A stretch of DNA of 64,000 nucleotides from Chloroflexota bacterium. GTDB taxonomy: Bacteria; Chloroflexota; Limnocylindria; QHBO01. Made by a program: the position numbers and the translations under genes. How positions within the stretch are numbered: position 1 is the stretch's first letter; the number at the start of each line of letters is the position of its first letter. The stretch lies in the NCBI GenBank assembly GCA_040902225.1, contig JBBDXT010000005.1, positions 81,979 through 145,978 on the forward strand, given 5' to 3'. This document shows positions 1-8,995 of the stretch, in pieces. The notes beneath the pieces are model-generated. The model saw only the letters and a list, made by a program, of their open reading frames with translations, ran no database searches and had not been told where the DNA came from.

Positions 1-1115
1 TCCATTCCCTCTCTCTTCCCCTCCGCGGCCTGGCCAACCGCCAGGCTCAACACGTGCTGCCGCTTCCAGAGCAGCCTGACCGGTCGTCCCTGGGCGGCAA
101 GTGCCTCCATGGAGGAGGTCTGGAGGTTCTGCTGCGTGACGACCAGCTCGCCTCCAACGTCCAGGGCAACGATATATCGAGTGTCGGACCCCAGGTAGAC
201 CACTTCGCGCACACTGCCCAGGGCCGAGGCCTCGTCTGATTCGGCGACCTGATCCGGATCGGCGATCCGGATCTTCTCGGGCCGCACTGTGAAGGTCCCA
301 TCCTGACCGATGACGGCTCGCGCCGTCTCCCCCTTCAGCAGGTTCGAGGTTCCGACAAAGCCGGCCACGAAGGTCGTGGCGGGGTGCTCGTAGACGTCGG
401 CCGGCGTTCCGATCTGCTCGATCGAGCCCCGATTGAAGACGGCCAGGCGGTTGCTCATGGTGAGCGCCTCCTCCTGGTCGTGGGTCACGTAGATGAAGGT
501 GATGCCAACCTGGGCCTGGATCTCCTTGAGCTCGATCTGCATCTGTTCCCGCAGCTTGAGGTCGAGCGCGCCGAGCGGCTCGTCGAGGAGCAGCACCCGC
601 GGCCGATTGACGAGAGCCCGAGCGAGCGCGACCCGCTGCCGCTGGCCGCCCGAGAGTTGAGCCGGACGGCGCTTCTCGTACCCCTCCAACCGCACCATGC
701 GCAGCGCCTCGGTCGTGCGCGTCGCGCGCTCAGCGGCCGGCGTCTTGCGCACCATCAGCCCGTATCCGACGTTCTGGGCGACGGTCATGTGCGGGAAGAG
801 CGCGTAGTCCTGGAACACCGTGTTCACGTCGCGGTCGAAGGGTGGGACGCCGGTCACATCCTTCCCGTGCAGCAGGATGCGCCCCTCGGTCGGCGTCTCG
901 AAGCCGGCGATCATGCGCAAGGTGGTGGTCTTGCCGGACCCGGATGGACCGAGCATGGAGAAGAACTCACCGTCGCGGATCTCCAGGTCGATGCCGGAGA
1001 CTGCCTCGACCTCGCCGAATCGCTTGACGAGGTGCTCGAGCGTGACCGCCGCAACGCGCTGCGGCGGGCCGGAGTGGGGTTGACCAGCGCGGGGTGTGCC
1101 CGCGGATGCGGTCAT
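1..1115 (-). CDS. ABC transporter ATP-binding protein, PotA/spermidine type (3' end beyond window)
   Basis: ATPase subunit of an ABC importer, of the class serving polyamines, iron or other small solutes. Reading leftward from ATG at 1113-1115 the protein has Walker A GPSGSGKTT, Q-loop FQDYALFP, signature LSGGQRQRVALARAL, Walker B VLLLDEPLGALD and the switch His in YVTHDQEEA. After about residue 235 comes a TOBE-like region with the typical VRPEKIRI stretch. About 371 codons are present and no stop is reached before base 1, so the C-terminus and any permease or binding-protein genes lie outside the window. The order ATPase, then TOBE, with FVGTSNLL between them, is typical of PotA. The substrate cannot be told without the partner genes. 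A divergent permease gene begins next to its start. Confidence 0.9.
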   Translation of the reverse strand, partial: MTASAGTPRAGQPHSGPPQRVAAVTLEHLVKRFGEVEAVSGIDLEIRDGEFFSMLGPSGSGKTTTLRMIAGFETPTEGRILLHGKDVTGVPPFDRDVNTVFQDYALFPHMTVAQNVGYGLMVRKTPAAERATRTTEALRMVRLEGYEKRRPAQLSGGQRQRVALARALVNRPRVLLLDEPLGALDLKLREQMQIELKEIQAQVGITFIYVTHDQEEALTMSNRLAVFNRGSIEQIGTPADVYEHPATTFVAGFVGTSNLLKGETARAVIGQDGTFTVRPEKIRIADPDQVAESDEASALGSVREVVYLGSDTRYIVALDVGGELVVTQQNLQTSSMEALAAQGRPVRLLWKRQHVLSLAVGQAAEGKREGM

Positions 1116-2082
1116 CGGTTGCGGGGCCACGAGCTCCCTTCGTGCGCCAAAGGTTTGGCGCACTCTGGCGGTCCCGCGGGCCGCATGTCAAGCCGTCGCG
1201 GAGCTGGCTGGTACATTCCGCGGCGACCGTATCTCGAGGTGTCTGATCGAACCTGGCGTCCTGCTCGGCGTGGGATCCGCGGCGGCCTGGGGCACCGGTG
1301 ACTTTGCCGGCGGCCTGGCGGCGCGGCGTGCCGGCGGCCTGCTGGTCACCGGCGGGGCGCAGGTGGTCGGCTTCGTCCTTCTGCTCCTCGTAGTCGTGGT
1401 GCTGCGGCCCCCGCTGCGCGCCAGCTCGACGCTCCTGCTTGGCGCTGTCGGTGGCATCGCGGGGGGCCTGGGGCTGGCGGCCCTGTATCGCGCCCTGGGG
1501 ATGGGGGCGATGGGACTCGTGTCCGCTCTCAGCGGGGTCGGTGGAGTGCTCATCCCGCTCGCCGTTGGGACGCTGGTGTGGGGCACCGTCATCCAGCCGG
1601 TGCAGCTGGTGGGCGTTGGCTGTGCGGTGCTGGCGATCGGCGCCGCGAGCGGCGCGACCACTCGCGGTGTGAGTCGCGAAGCGTTGCTTCTGGCGCTGAC
1701 CGCCGCGCTCGGCTTCGGCCTCTGGTTCGTCTTCCTCGATCTCGCCGCAGAGCACGACCAGCTCTGGGCACTGGTCGCCAGCCGCGCCTCCGCATCGCTC
1801 GTGGTCGGCGGAAGCGCGCTGCTGAGGAGCGACCGCTCGCGCCTCCGGGAGGTTGCTCCTCTCGTCGGGCTCGCCGGGCTGCTGGACGTGGCAGCCAACG
1901 GCATGGTGGTGCTCGCCTTCGCGACTATCCCGGTCGGCATCGCGGCTGCCCTGTCCGGAACCTACCCGCTGGCGACGATGCTCCTGGCGCGGGCGCTCCT
2001 CGGCGAGGCGTTGCCGCGCCTGGGCGTGCTGGCTGTCGCCCTGGCCGTCATCGGGATCGTCTTCATTTCGCTCGGCGGCTGA
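1096..2082 (+). CDS. EamA/DMT-family membrane transporter
   Basis: Predicted ten-helix drug/metabolite-type permease. The protein is a series of hydrophobic segments with the N-terminal signature GVGSAAAWGTGDFAGG, an internal repeat typical of two EamA domains, and a C-terminal helix VLAVALAVIGIVFISL. The start is unresolved. The longest frame opens at GTG 1096, which would overlap the divergent ABC ATPase by 20 bp, and its first ~50 residues do not look like EamA. No ATG lies in frame before the first helix; GTG 1270 or a CTG near 1249 are alternatives. The substrate is unknown, since family members export metabolites or amino acids. It stands alone between divergent and downstream genes. 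Confidence 0.8.
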   Translation: MPADAVIGCGATSSLRAPKVWRTLAVPRAACQAVAELAGTFRGDRISRCLIEPGVLLGVGSAAAWGTGDFAGGLAARRAGGLLVTGGAQVVGFVLLLLVVVVLRPPLRASSTLLLGAVGGIAGGLGLAALYRALGMGAMGLVSALSGVGGVLIPLAVGTLVWGTVIQPVQLVGVGCAVLAIGAASGATTRGVSREALLLALTAALGFGLWFVFLDLAAEHDQLWALVASRASASLVVGGSALLRSDRSRLREVAPLVGLAGLLDVAANGMVVLAFATIPVGIAAALSGTYPLATMLLARALLGEALPRLGVLAVALAVIGIVFISLGG

Positions 2083-2315
2083 TCCAGCCGCTCTCAGGTT
2101 GGCCAGCCGCCCCCGGTGTGGGCGCCTGGCGCAGGCATCTTGCGTGACATCCGGGCTGCTCCGCGACGGCAACCGCCACGCCACGTCGTCCGGCGCGGAT
2201 CGGTGCGTCGTCAGGAGACAGCCGCCGGCCTTACTGCCTGCTTATCAGCCGCTTACTCGGCGGGTATCATGGCCGGACCCCCCGCCGCCGATCACCACCG
2301 AGGGCCGCACTCGCC

Positions 2316-4574
2316 ATGACCTTCGATCGCGTCGCCATCGTCGAGGCCTCGCTCGATGCGTACCTCGCTCAGGCGGCTGCCCCGCCGACTCAGCTCCGCG
2401 GAGACGCCCCGCTGCGCAAAGGGAGTGGGCTGACCGCCCGCAAGGCGATCGAGCTGTTCGAGGACCAGCTCGTCTCGCGCCAGCTGGACGTGGCAGCCCG
2501 CGAGCTCAAGAAGACCAACCGCAGCTTCTACACCATCAGCAGCGCCGGCCACGAGAACAACGTCGTGGTTGGGGCCCAGCTGCGGATCAACGACCCGGCC
2601 TTCCTGCACTATCGGTCAGGCGCGCTGATGATGGCGCGAGCGCGCCAGCTGCCTGGCAGCACGCCGGCCTTCGACTCGCTGCTCGGCATCGTCGCCAGCA
2701 GCGACGACCCGATTGCGCAGGGACGGCACAAGGTGTGGGGCAGCCGCCCGCTCTGGGTCCCGCCGCAGACGTCGACCATCGCGAGCCATCTGCCCAAGGC
2801 GATGGGACTCGCCTTCAGCCTGGCCCGTGCGCGACGACTCGGCGTGGCGACCGATCTCCCTGACGACGCGATCGTGCTCTGCTCGTTCGGTGACGCCACC
2901 ATCAACCACGCCACCGCGCTGGCGGCGATCAACACCGCGCGCTACGCGGTGCGACTCGGACTGCCCATGCCGATCCTGTTCGTATGCGAGGACAACGAGA
3001 CCGGCATCAGCGTGCCAACTCCCGAGGGCTGGATCGCGTCGAGCTTCGGCCACCTCGAGCACCTGCGCTACGACCTGGCCGAGGGAGAGATCGACGAGGT
3101 CTGGGACACCGTCGCGGAGGTGGTGCGGTTCGTGCGCAGAGCCCGGCGACCCGCCTTCCTGCACCTGCGCACGGTCCGGCTGTGGGGCCATGCCGGCAGC
3201 GACGCCGAGCAGTCATATCGGTCCGCGGAAGAGATCGCCGAGAATGAGTCGCGGGATCCGCTGCTGCGCAACGCCCGTCGGTTGATCGAGACGGGCGCGG
3301 CGACGCCGGGGCAGCTCCAGTCGATGGTGGCGGACACCCGCGAGCGCGTGATGGCGGCCGCCGAGGAGGCCACGCGCCGACCGCGACTGGAGACGACCGA
3401 AGAGGTCGTCGCTCCGATGGCGCCATACCACCCGGTTCGCATCGTGGGGCGCGCGGCCAAGCCGCTGCTGGATCCCGAGGCACGCTTCGAGCTGCATGGC
3501 GGCACGCTGCCCGAGGATGCCCTGATTCCGACTGCGCGGACGCTGGCCGGATGCCTGAACGCCGCACTGGCCGACGAGCTGGGACGGCGGCCGGAGCTGA
3601 TCCTGTTCGGGGAGGATGTCGGGCGCAAGGGCGGCGTCTACAACGTCACCAACGGCCTCCAGCGCCGATTCGGGACCGGTCGCGTCTTCGACACCCTGCT
3701 GGACGAGACCTCGATCCTGGGTATCGCCCAGGGCGCGGCGCACATCGGTCTCCTGCCGATCGCCGAGATCCAGTACCTGGCCTACCTCCACAACGCCCTC
3801 GATCAGCTGCGGGGCGAGGCGGCGACCCTCCAGTTCTTCAGCTCGGGTCAGTTCCGCAATCCGATGGTGGTCCGCGTCCCCGGGCTCGGCTATCAGAAGG
3901 GCTTCGGTGGCCACTTCCACAACGACAACAGCGTCGGCGCCCTGCGCGACATCCCCGGACTGGTGGTGGCCGTCCCGGCGCGTGGGGACGATGCGGCTCG
4001 GATGCTGCGTGGCGCCGTCGCCATGGCGGCCGAGGACGGACGGGTGGTGGTCTTCCTGGAGCCGATCGCGCTGTACCACGAGAAGGACCTCGAGACCGAT
4101 GGCGATGGTGGCTGGCTGACCGACTACCCCCCGCCGCCTTCCGCACTGCTCCCCGGGGAGGTCGGCATCTACGGCCCGCTGGACACCGGCACCGCCGACC
4201 TGCTGATCGTCAGCTACGGCAACGGCCTGCGCCTGTCGCTGCAGGCGGCGCGGCGGCTGCGTGAGCAGCACGAGATCGCGGCCAGGGTGCTTGACATCCG
4301 CTGGCTGAATCCGCTCCCCCACCAGGCGATCCGCGAACAGGCAGCGGCCATCGGCGCGGTCCTGGTGGTCGACGAGTGCCGCCGCACCGGCGGCGGCGTG
4401 GCAGACGCGATCATTGCGGACCTTGCCGAAGCCGGCATCGGGAGTCGTCTGTGGTCGGTCCGCGCGGTCGACAGCTTCGTCCCGCTCGGCTCGGCCACCA
4501 GTGCGGTGCTGATCGGAACCGACCAGGTCGTGGCCGGGGCGCTGACCACGGTCAGCGGCCGGCTGCACGCATGA
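2316..4574 (+). CDS. Fused alpha/beta E1 component of a 2-oxoacid dehydrogenase (thiamine-diphosphate enzyme)
   Basis: Decarboxylates a 2-oxoacid (pyruvate or branched-chain type) on thiamine diphosphate and passes the acyl group to a lipoyl E2. Residues ~40-340 are the alpha-type domain, with the cofactor motif visible as SFGDATINHATALAAIN through FVCEDNETG (family pattern GDG...N). Residues ~400-750 are the beta-type transketolase pyrimidine and C-terminal domains (LFGEDVGRKGGVYNVT, VLDIRWLNPLP, VVDECRRTGG). The length, 752 aa, equals alpha plus beta, so this is a natural fusion. The first ATG after an AT-poor leader was used; no strong ribosome site is visible. It overlaps the next gene by ATGA. 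No E2 or E3 gene is in the window, so the partner is elsewhere. Confidence 0.88.
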   Translation: MTFDRVAIVEASLDAYLAQAAAPPTQLRGDAPLRKGSGLTARKAIELFEDQLVSRQLDVAARELKKTNRSFYTISSAGHENNVVVGAQLRINDPAFLHYRSGALMMARARQLPGSTPAFDSLLGIVASSDDPIAQGRHKVWGSRPLWVPPQTSTIASHLPKAMGLAFSLARARRLGVATDLPDDAIVLCSFGDATINHATALAAINTARYAVRLGLPMPILFVCEDNETGISVPTPEGWIASSFGHLEHLRYDLAEGEIDEVWDTVAEVVRFVRRARRPAFLHLRTVRLWGHAGSDAEQSYRSAEEIAENESRDPLLRNARRLIETGAATPGQLQSMVADTRERVMAAAEEATRRPRLETTEEVVAPMAPYHPVRIVGRAAKPLLDPEARFELHGGTLPEDALIPTARTLAGCLNAALADELGRRPELILFGEDVGRKGGVYNVTNGLQRRFGTGRVFDTLLDETSILGIAQGAAHIGLLPIAEIQYLAYLHNALDQLRGEAATLQFFSSGQFRNPMVVRVPGLGYQKGFGGHFHNDNSVGALRDIPGLVVAVPARGDDAARMLRGAVAMAAEDGRVVVFLEPIALYHEKDLETDGDGGWLTDYPPPPSALLPGEVGIYGPLDTGTADLLIVSYGNGLRLSLQAARRLREQHEIAARVLDIRWLNPLPHQAIREQAAAIGAVLVVDECRRTGGGVADAIIADLAEAGIGSRLWSVRAVDSFVPLGSATSAVLIGTDQVVAGALTTVSGRLHA

Positions 4575-5590
4575 CCCAACGGGCCGTACTCGCCTGCCCT
4601 GGGCGCGGCTCGTATGCCGCGGCCTCGCTCGGCTCACTGCAGCCGGCTCACCCCTGGGTCCTGCGCGCCGAGCAGCTCCGCGCCGGCTACGGCCTCGAGC
4701 CACTGCTGGACCTGGACCGCTCGGATCGCTTCGACCCGACGCGCCACCTCCAGCCGATCCACGCCTCGCCGCTGATCTTCCTGGTCTCGATGCTGGATGC
4801 CGAGGCGGCCGTGGAGGACCACCGGGTCACCGCGGTCATTGGAAACTCGCTCGGCTGGTACACGGCCCTGGCCGCGGCCGGAGCGCTGCCCTTTGATGAC
4901 GCATTTCGGCTCGTCCAGGAGATGGCCATCCTGCAGCAGGAGCCATTGCCGAGCGGGGGTCCGGGCGGACAGGTGATCTACCCGCTGGCGGACGCGGCCT
5001 GGCGCCCCGACCCGCAGCTCCAGGCCGCGGTCGACGCCGCCCTCAGTGATCCGGCGGTGAATGGCGATGGACACGTGCACGAGAGCATCGACCTGGGTGC
5101 GTACGCCGTCCTGGCCGGCGATGAGGCCGGCGTGGCACGTCTGCTCGGCCGGCTCGCGCCGGTGCGCGTCGGCGAGAGGATGTTCCCGCTCCGCCTCTCC
5201 CAGCATGGGCCGTACCACACCCCGCTGGTTGCGCACGTGGCAGAGGCTGCGCGTGATCAGCTCGGCGACCTGGACTGGCGGGCACCCTCGGCGACCATCA
5301 TCGACGGGCGGGGCATCCGCTGGACGCCATGGTCCACGGACCCTGCTGCGCTCCGCGACTACACCCTCGGGGAGCAGGTGACGACTCCCTTCCGTTTTGC
5401 CGTCAGCGTCCGCGTCGCATTGCGCGAGGAGGCGCCCGACGTGCTGGTGCTGCCCGGACCTGGCAACTCGCTGGGGGGCATCTGCGGGCAGCTCGTCGTG
5501 GCCGAGGGCTACCGAGGCATCCGCTCGCGCGAGGATTTCGAGGCCGTGCAGCGCTCGGAGGCACCCGTCGTCCTGAGCATGCATCGCTGA
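4571..5590 (+). CDS. Malonyl-CoA:ACP transacylase-like (FabD-like acyltransferase fold) protein
   Basis: 339 aa, starting at the ATG that overlaps the stop of the E1 gene. The nucleophile elbow is visible as VIGNSLGWYTALAAAG (family GHSLGE), and the second catalytic residue as His in SQHGPYHTPL (family GAFHSPLM). These match the acyltransferase fold that moves acyl groups between CoA and carrier proteins. The GNSLGW variant, and the absence of an acyl carrier protein or ketosynthase gene nearby, make classical fatty-acid synthesis unlikely. Translational coupling to a 2-oxoacid dehydrogenase E1 suggests it handles an acyl group produced or used by that complex. The fold is fairly sure; the substrate is not known. 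Confidence 0.75.
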   Translation: MTQRAVLACPGRGSYAAASLGSLQPAHPWVLRAEQLRAGYGLEPLLDLDRSDRFDPTRHLQPIHASPLIFLVSMLDAEAAVEDHRVTAVIGNSLGWYTALAAAGALPFDDAFRLVQEMAILQQEPLPSGGPGGQVIYPLADAAWRPDPQLQAAVDAALSDPAVNGDGHVHESIDLGAYAVLAGDEAGVARLLGRLAPVRVGERMFPLRLSQHGPYHTPLVAHVAEAARDQLGDLDWRAPSATIIDGRGIRWTPWSTDPAALRDYTLGEQVTTPFRFAVSVRVALREEAPDVLVLPGPGNSLGGICGQLVVAEGYRGIRSREDFEAVQRSEAPVVLSMHR

Positions 5591-5593
5591 CCG

Positions 5594-6493
5594 ATGCCCG
5601 AGCCCGACGCCAGCGGGTTCGTCTCGCTCCCCTCGCCGATCGACCTTGCCCTGACGATGGGGCCGATCGCCCATGGTCGGGGCGACCCGACGATCCGCCT
5701 TGGGCCGGACGGCATCTGGCGCGCCACACGCACGCCGGAGGGGGCCGCGACGATACGGCTGCACGCCGTCGAGGGTGGTGTCGAGGTCTCGGCATGGGGT
5801 CCGGGAGCGGCGAGCGCGGTCGCCGGAGCGGCCGACCTGGTCGGCGCCAATGATGACCCGAGCGCGATGGTCCCGGAGCACCGGCTGATCCGCGAGCTGG
5901 TGCACCGCTTTTCCGGCCTGCGACTGCCGCGCACCAACCGCCCGTTCGAGGCACTGCTGCCCGCGATCTGCGAGCAGAAGGTAGCCGGCGTCGAGGCGCG
6001 AGCGGCATTCCGGGGGATTATCGCCAGCCACGGCGAGCCCGCGCCCGGCCCATCTGGCCTTCGCCTCCCGCCACCCGCGTCAGCGCTCGCCGCACTCCCC
6101 TACTTCGCGTTCCATCGCTTCGGCCTTGAACGGCGCCGCGCCGACCTCATCCGCACAACCGCGTCGTTGGCGCGGCGCCTCGAGACAGCGACGCCGGCCG
6201 AGGCGTATGCCCGGCTCGGAGCGGTGCCGGGGATCGGTCCATGGACCCTGGCCGAGGTGGGCCGCATCGCCTTCGGAGACCCCGACGCAATCAGCGTCGG
6301 TGACTACCACCTTCCGAACGTGGTGGCCTGGGCGCTCGCGCGTGAGCCGCGCGCCGATGACGCCCGCATGCTCGAGCTCCTCGAGCCATACCGGGGACAG
6401 CGCGGACGCGTCCAGCGCCTCCTCGAGGCGAGCGGGATCCACGCGCCGCGCTACGCACCGCGAATGGCGCCGCAGAGCATCGCAGGGATCTGA
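5594..6493 (+). CDS. DNA-3-methyladenine glycosylase II-like protein (HhH-GPD family)
   Basis: Base-excision repair glycosylase of the AlkA type. Residues ~115-280 contain the helix-hairpin-helix GAVPGIGPWTLAEVG, followed by the catalytic aspartate in AISVGDYHLPN. The upstream segment LPRTNRPFEALLPAICEQKV is typical of the family. The N-terminal ~100 residues resemble the mixed alpha/beta AlkA_N-type extension. It starts 3 bp after the acyltransferase gene and is read in the same direction, so it is probably co-transcribed although the functions look unrelated. The 299-aa length is normal. A tRNA gene follows on the other strand. Confidence 0.85.
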   Translation: MPEPDASGFVSLPSPIDLALTMGPIAHGRGDPTIRLGPDGIWRATRTPEGAATIRLHAVEGGVEVSAWGPGAASAVAGAADLVGANDDPSAMVPEHRLIRELVHRFSGLRLPRTNRPFEALLPAICEQKVAGVEARAAFRGIIASHGEPAPGPSGLRLPPPASALAALPYFAFHRFGLERRRADLIRTTASLARRLETATPAEAYARLGAVPGIGPWTLAEVGRIAFGDPDAISVGDYHLPNVVAWALAREPRADDARMLELLEPYRGQRGRVQRLLEASGIHAPRYAPRMAPQSIAGI

Positions 6494-6503
6494 GGGACTA
6501 AGG

Positions 6504-6580
6504 TGGCGTCCCCGGCAGGATTCGAACCTGCGACCCGCTGCTTAGAAGGCAGCCGCTCTGGTCCACTGAGCTACGGGGAC
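6504..6580 (-). tRNA. tRNA-Arg (anticodon TCT)
   Basis: Read on the minus strand, the acceptor stem GTCCCCG pairs with CGGGGAC, followed by discriminator G and an encoded CCA at 6504-6506. The anticodon stem GCTGC/GCAGC encloses the loop CTTCTAA, giving anticodon TCT. The T arm is GCAGG TTCGAAT CCTGC. It reads AGA codons, rare in this GC-rich DNA. It is a complete cloverleaf with no intron. Confidence 0.97.
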
Positions 6581-6609
6581 GGGTCCCGGGCGATCAGTCT
6601 ACGCAGGAC

Positions 6610-6990
6610 TTAGCCGGCTTCGGGCACGCCCTTTCGCTTCGCGGCGCGCGCGGCCGCGTCACGATACCGCCCGTGGGCCTCGGCCTCATCAACTTCGGCG
6701 AACGCGGTCTCGGTCTCGGTGTCCGCAACGTCAACGAGCGTCGATTCGACCGTCAGTTTCGCTGCCTTTGCCGTCTTTGCCGCGGATGTCTCGGCGAGCG
6801 TCGCGGCTGCCAAAGCTGCCTTCGACGCCTTCGCGGTGGCGATCGCCGCGTCGGCTGCTTCCTGAGCGGCGGCCGCCGCAGCCTGGGCGGCGAGCCTGCC
6901 TCGGCGGGCGACTGCGACCGTTCGCTCGGCCGAGCGCCATTGCTTGAGCGCCTCGGGCGCGGTCTGGTTCTCGTATCCCTGTTCGCTCAT
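6610..6990 (-). CDS. Alanine-rich coiled-coil-like small protein, function unknown
   Basis: 126 aa from the ATG at 6988-6990, which is preceded by a strong ribosome site (GAGGAGGGAGG). The middle is extremely Ala-rich with regularly spaced Lys, Thr and Glu ([20 protein letters not shown] and similar), so it should be one long amphipathic helix. The C-terminus is basic (RAAKRKG). There is no signal peptide or membrane segment. I do not recognise a named family; similar low-complexity helical proteins may bind nucleic acid or act as structural helices. Transcribed alone, divergent from the next small gene. Confidence 0.65.
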   Translation of the reverse strand: MSEQGYENQTAPEALKQWRSAERTVAVARRGRLAAQAAAAAAQEAADAAIATAKASKAALAAATLAETSAAKTAKAAKLTVESTLVDVADTETETAFAEVDEAEAHGRYRDAAARAAKRKGVPEAG

Positions 6991-7111
6991 CGGAAAACAC
7001 CTCCCTCCTCGACAGATTGCCTGCGGGACCGATGGCTCGGGCCATCTCGCGAACGTCGGACCGGTCCCGCTAGGCACGATCCTAAGCGTGCATTGGTAGA
7101 CTGCGCGCGAT

Positions 7112-7411
7112 ATGGCAGACGACCGAATCATAGCCCCGGTGCAGCTTCAACCGACCCAGATCGAGACCGATCAGCAGCTGCTGCGCGACGAGGACCTGCT
7201 CAACGAGGAGCATCTTCGTCGGATGGACCAGGTGCTCCTGCGGCGCAACCTGGACCACGCGCGCATGTTCAGCCGCAAGCTCTCACTCGAGCTCCAGCAG
7301 TTCGTGCACCTCTACACCCCGGAGGCCAACGAACTGCGGCGGCGAATCGAGAAGTACATGGTCATGGAGCGCTTGATCGAACGCGAGATGGCGCGTCGCC
7401 ACAGCTACTAG
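7112..7411 (+). CDS. Small helical protein of unknown function
   Basis: 99 aa, charged and strongly helical ([40 protein letters not shown]), without signal peptide or membrane segment. A TAGACT box at 7097-7102 sits 9 nt before the ATG, so the transcript probably has almost no leader; there is no Shine-Dalgarno sequence. No family is recognised. The clean amino-acid composition and start context argue that it is real. Confidence 0.6.
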   Translation: MADDRIIAPVQLQPTQIETDQQLLRDEDLLNEEHLRRMDQVLLRRNLDHARMFSRKLSLELQQFVHLYTPEANELRRRIEKYMVMERLIEREMARRHSY

Positions 7412-7555
7412 ACACTGCTTTTGTGGACATCCGCACGCTACAGATGCCTCGATGTGGACAACTTGGTGCGCCCTCGCACCAGCGCCGCTTCGCCGATCGC
7501 GAGAGGCCATCCGCGTCGCCCTGACGCAATCGCCGCCCAATTCAACCAGAGCGGG

Positions 7556-7873
7556 TCAGCCCGGCATCAGGGGGACTGCCACGCCCTCCATCGGCTGCAC
7601 CGGCACGGACAGGACGGCTCGCACCCAACCCGAGAGCCTGGGCATCTCGAACAGGCTGAAGGTCAGCCCCCGCGCCGCGAACTGTTCGTTATCCCAGCCA
7701 TTGAACTCGCGGCGAGCGGCAACGGCACACATTTCGTCATACAGCTCGGGCCAGCCGACCGGCTTGCGGTCGTGGCAGAAGCGGATGAATTCAGCGACAT
7801 CGGGAGGGGGCGGATCGGCGGGGGGATCTCCCGGCGTCGGTCGCGCGGACGACGGCATGGACCGCTGCGACAT
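7556..7873 (-). CDS. Hypothetical protein, 105 aa
   Basis: Begins at the ATG at 7871-7873. A Pro-rich N-terminus (DPPADPPPP) is followed by a compact region with conserved-looking aromatic residues (RFCHDRKPVGWPELYDEMCA, EFNGWDNEQFAARGLTFSLF). It looks like a small soluble protein. No family is recognised. A weaker in-frame ATG lies five codons later. The reading frame stays open much further upstream, but that part only mirrors the LLM oxidoreductase gene on the other strand. Confidence 0.5.
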   Translation of the reverse strand: MSQRSMPSSARPTPGDPPADPPPPDVAEFIRFCHDRKPVGWPELYDEMCAVAARREFNGWDNEQFAARGLTFSLFEMPRLSGWVRAVLSVPVQPMEGVAVPLMPG

Positions 7874-8104
7874 GGTTCGGCAAGCCTCCGAATGGCGAGG
7901 TGTAGAAGGTTTCCCATACGGGACCGATGATTGCGACCGACCGAGGATAGGCGTCGGCGCCGAATGGTACGGGCCCCAACCGACCTTGCGAAGGGGGTCT
8001 GTCCACCAACTTATCCACATTCGTTTCCACACGAGGGGCCTCAGGTGGACATGCGCCGGTTGGACGGTGGAAAGGTCTGTCCTGGGGCGTGGTAGGTTGG
8101 CGGG

Positions 8105-8995
8105 GTGGAGATCGGCGTGGTGGTCCCGCAGGGCTGGACCGGCGAATACGACGGCTGGGATGCTCGACGCGCATGGGAGCGGACGCTGGCGGTCACGCGC
8201 CAGGCAGAGCGCCTCGGCTTCGAATCGATCTGGGTCTTCGATCACTTCCAGACGGAGCCGGAGCCGACCGATGAGCTGACCTTCGAGTCCTTCACCACAC
8301 TCGCCGCCCTGGCCGCCTCGACCGATCGCGTGCGGCTGGGGCACGTCGTGATCTGCACCCCGTATCGCAACCCCGCCCTGACGGCGAAGATGATCGGCAC
8401 GTTGGACGTGATCAGTGGCGGCCGGATGGAGCTGGGGATCGGCGCCGGCTGGAAGGAGGACGAGTGGCGGGCCTACGGCTACGGCTTCCCCGACACCAAG
8501 ACGCGCCTGGCCACCCTCGCCGACCACCTCGAGGTGATCACCCGCATGCTCGCGCCCGGCCGGGCGACATTTACGGGCACGTACGCCTCGGTCACCGATG
8601 CCATCAATGTCCCACGCGGCCTCCAGGAGCCACGCGTGCCGGTCATGGTCGGCGGCAACGGCCCGAACGTGACCTGGCGCCTGGCTGCCCGCTTCGCAGA
8701 TGAGCTCAACCTCGACTGGCTGACGCCCGACGAGGTGCGCGAGGCCAAGCCGATCATCGCCTCGCGGTGCGAAGAGATCGGCCGCGATCCTTCGACCTTG
8801 CGCCTGTCGGTGAATATCAGCCGCTACGTCCTGAAGGACGCCGGACCTTCGCGCATCGAGCTGCTGGCTGGCTATCGCGAGCTCGGCCTCCATCGGGTGA
8901 TGGGCCTCATCCAGGAGACCGCCGCCAGCGACGAGCCGCTCGAGTTGTTGGCCGCCGACGCCGCGGCTGCTGGGTCCGTCCTTTCGCCGAGCTGA
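8105..8995 (+). CDS. LLM-class (luciferase-like) F420/FMN-dependent oxidoreductase
   Basis: TIM-barrel flavin or deazaflavin oxidoreductase, 296 aa. Typical family stretches are WVFDHFQTE, RVRLGHVVICTPYRNPALTA, MELGIGAGWKEDEW and VPVMVGGNG. These place it with actinobacterial-type F420-dependent enzymes, but the substrate is unknown. GTG 8105 is chosen because a TAGGTT box at 8093-8098 lies 6 nt upstream, the spacing expected of a leaderless transcript. It is monocistronic. The C-terminal AADAAAAGSVL is low complexity and probably disordered. Confidence 0.88.
   Translation: MEIGVVVPQGWTGEYDGWDARRAWERTLAVTRQAERLGFESIWVFDHFQTEPEPTDELTFESFTTLAALAASTDRVRLGHVVICTPYRNPALTAKMIGTLDVISGGRMELGIGAGWKEDEWRAYGYGFPDTKTRLATLADHLEVITRMLAPGRATFTGTYASVTDAINVPRGLQEPRVPVMVGGNGPNVTWRLAARFADELNLDWLTPDEVREAKPIIASRCEEIGRDPSTLRLSVNISRYVLKDAGPSRIELLAGYRELGLHRVMGLIQETAASDEPLELLAADAAAAGSVLSPS

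Noticed and set aside
384..1301. Long plus-strand frame opposite the ABC ATPase gene
   Set aside because: Shadow of a GC-rich coding strand; the minus strand has all ABC motifs.
6126..6545. Plus-strand frame ending in RPRQDSNLRPA
   Set aside because: This is the antisense reading of tRNA-Arg, a common annotation artefact; the real gene in this place is the glycosylase.
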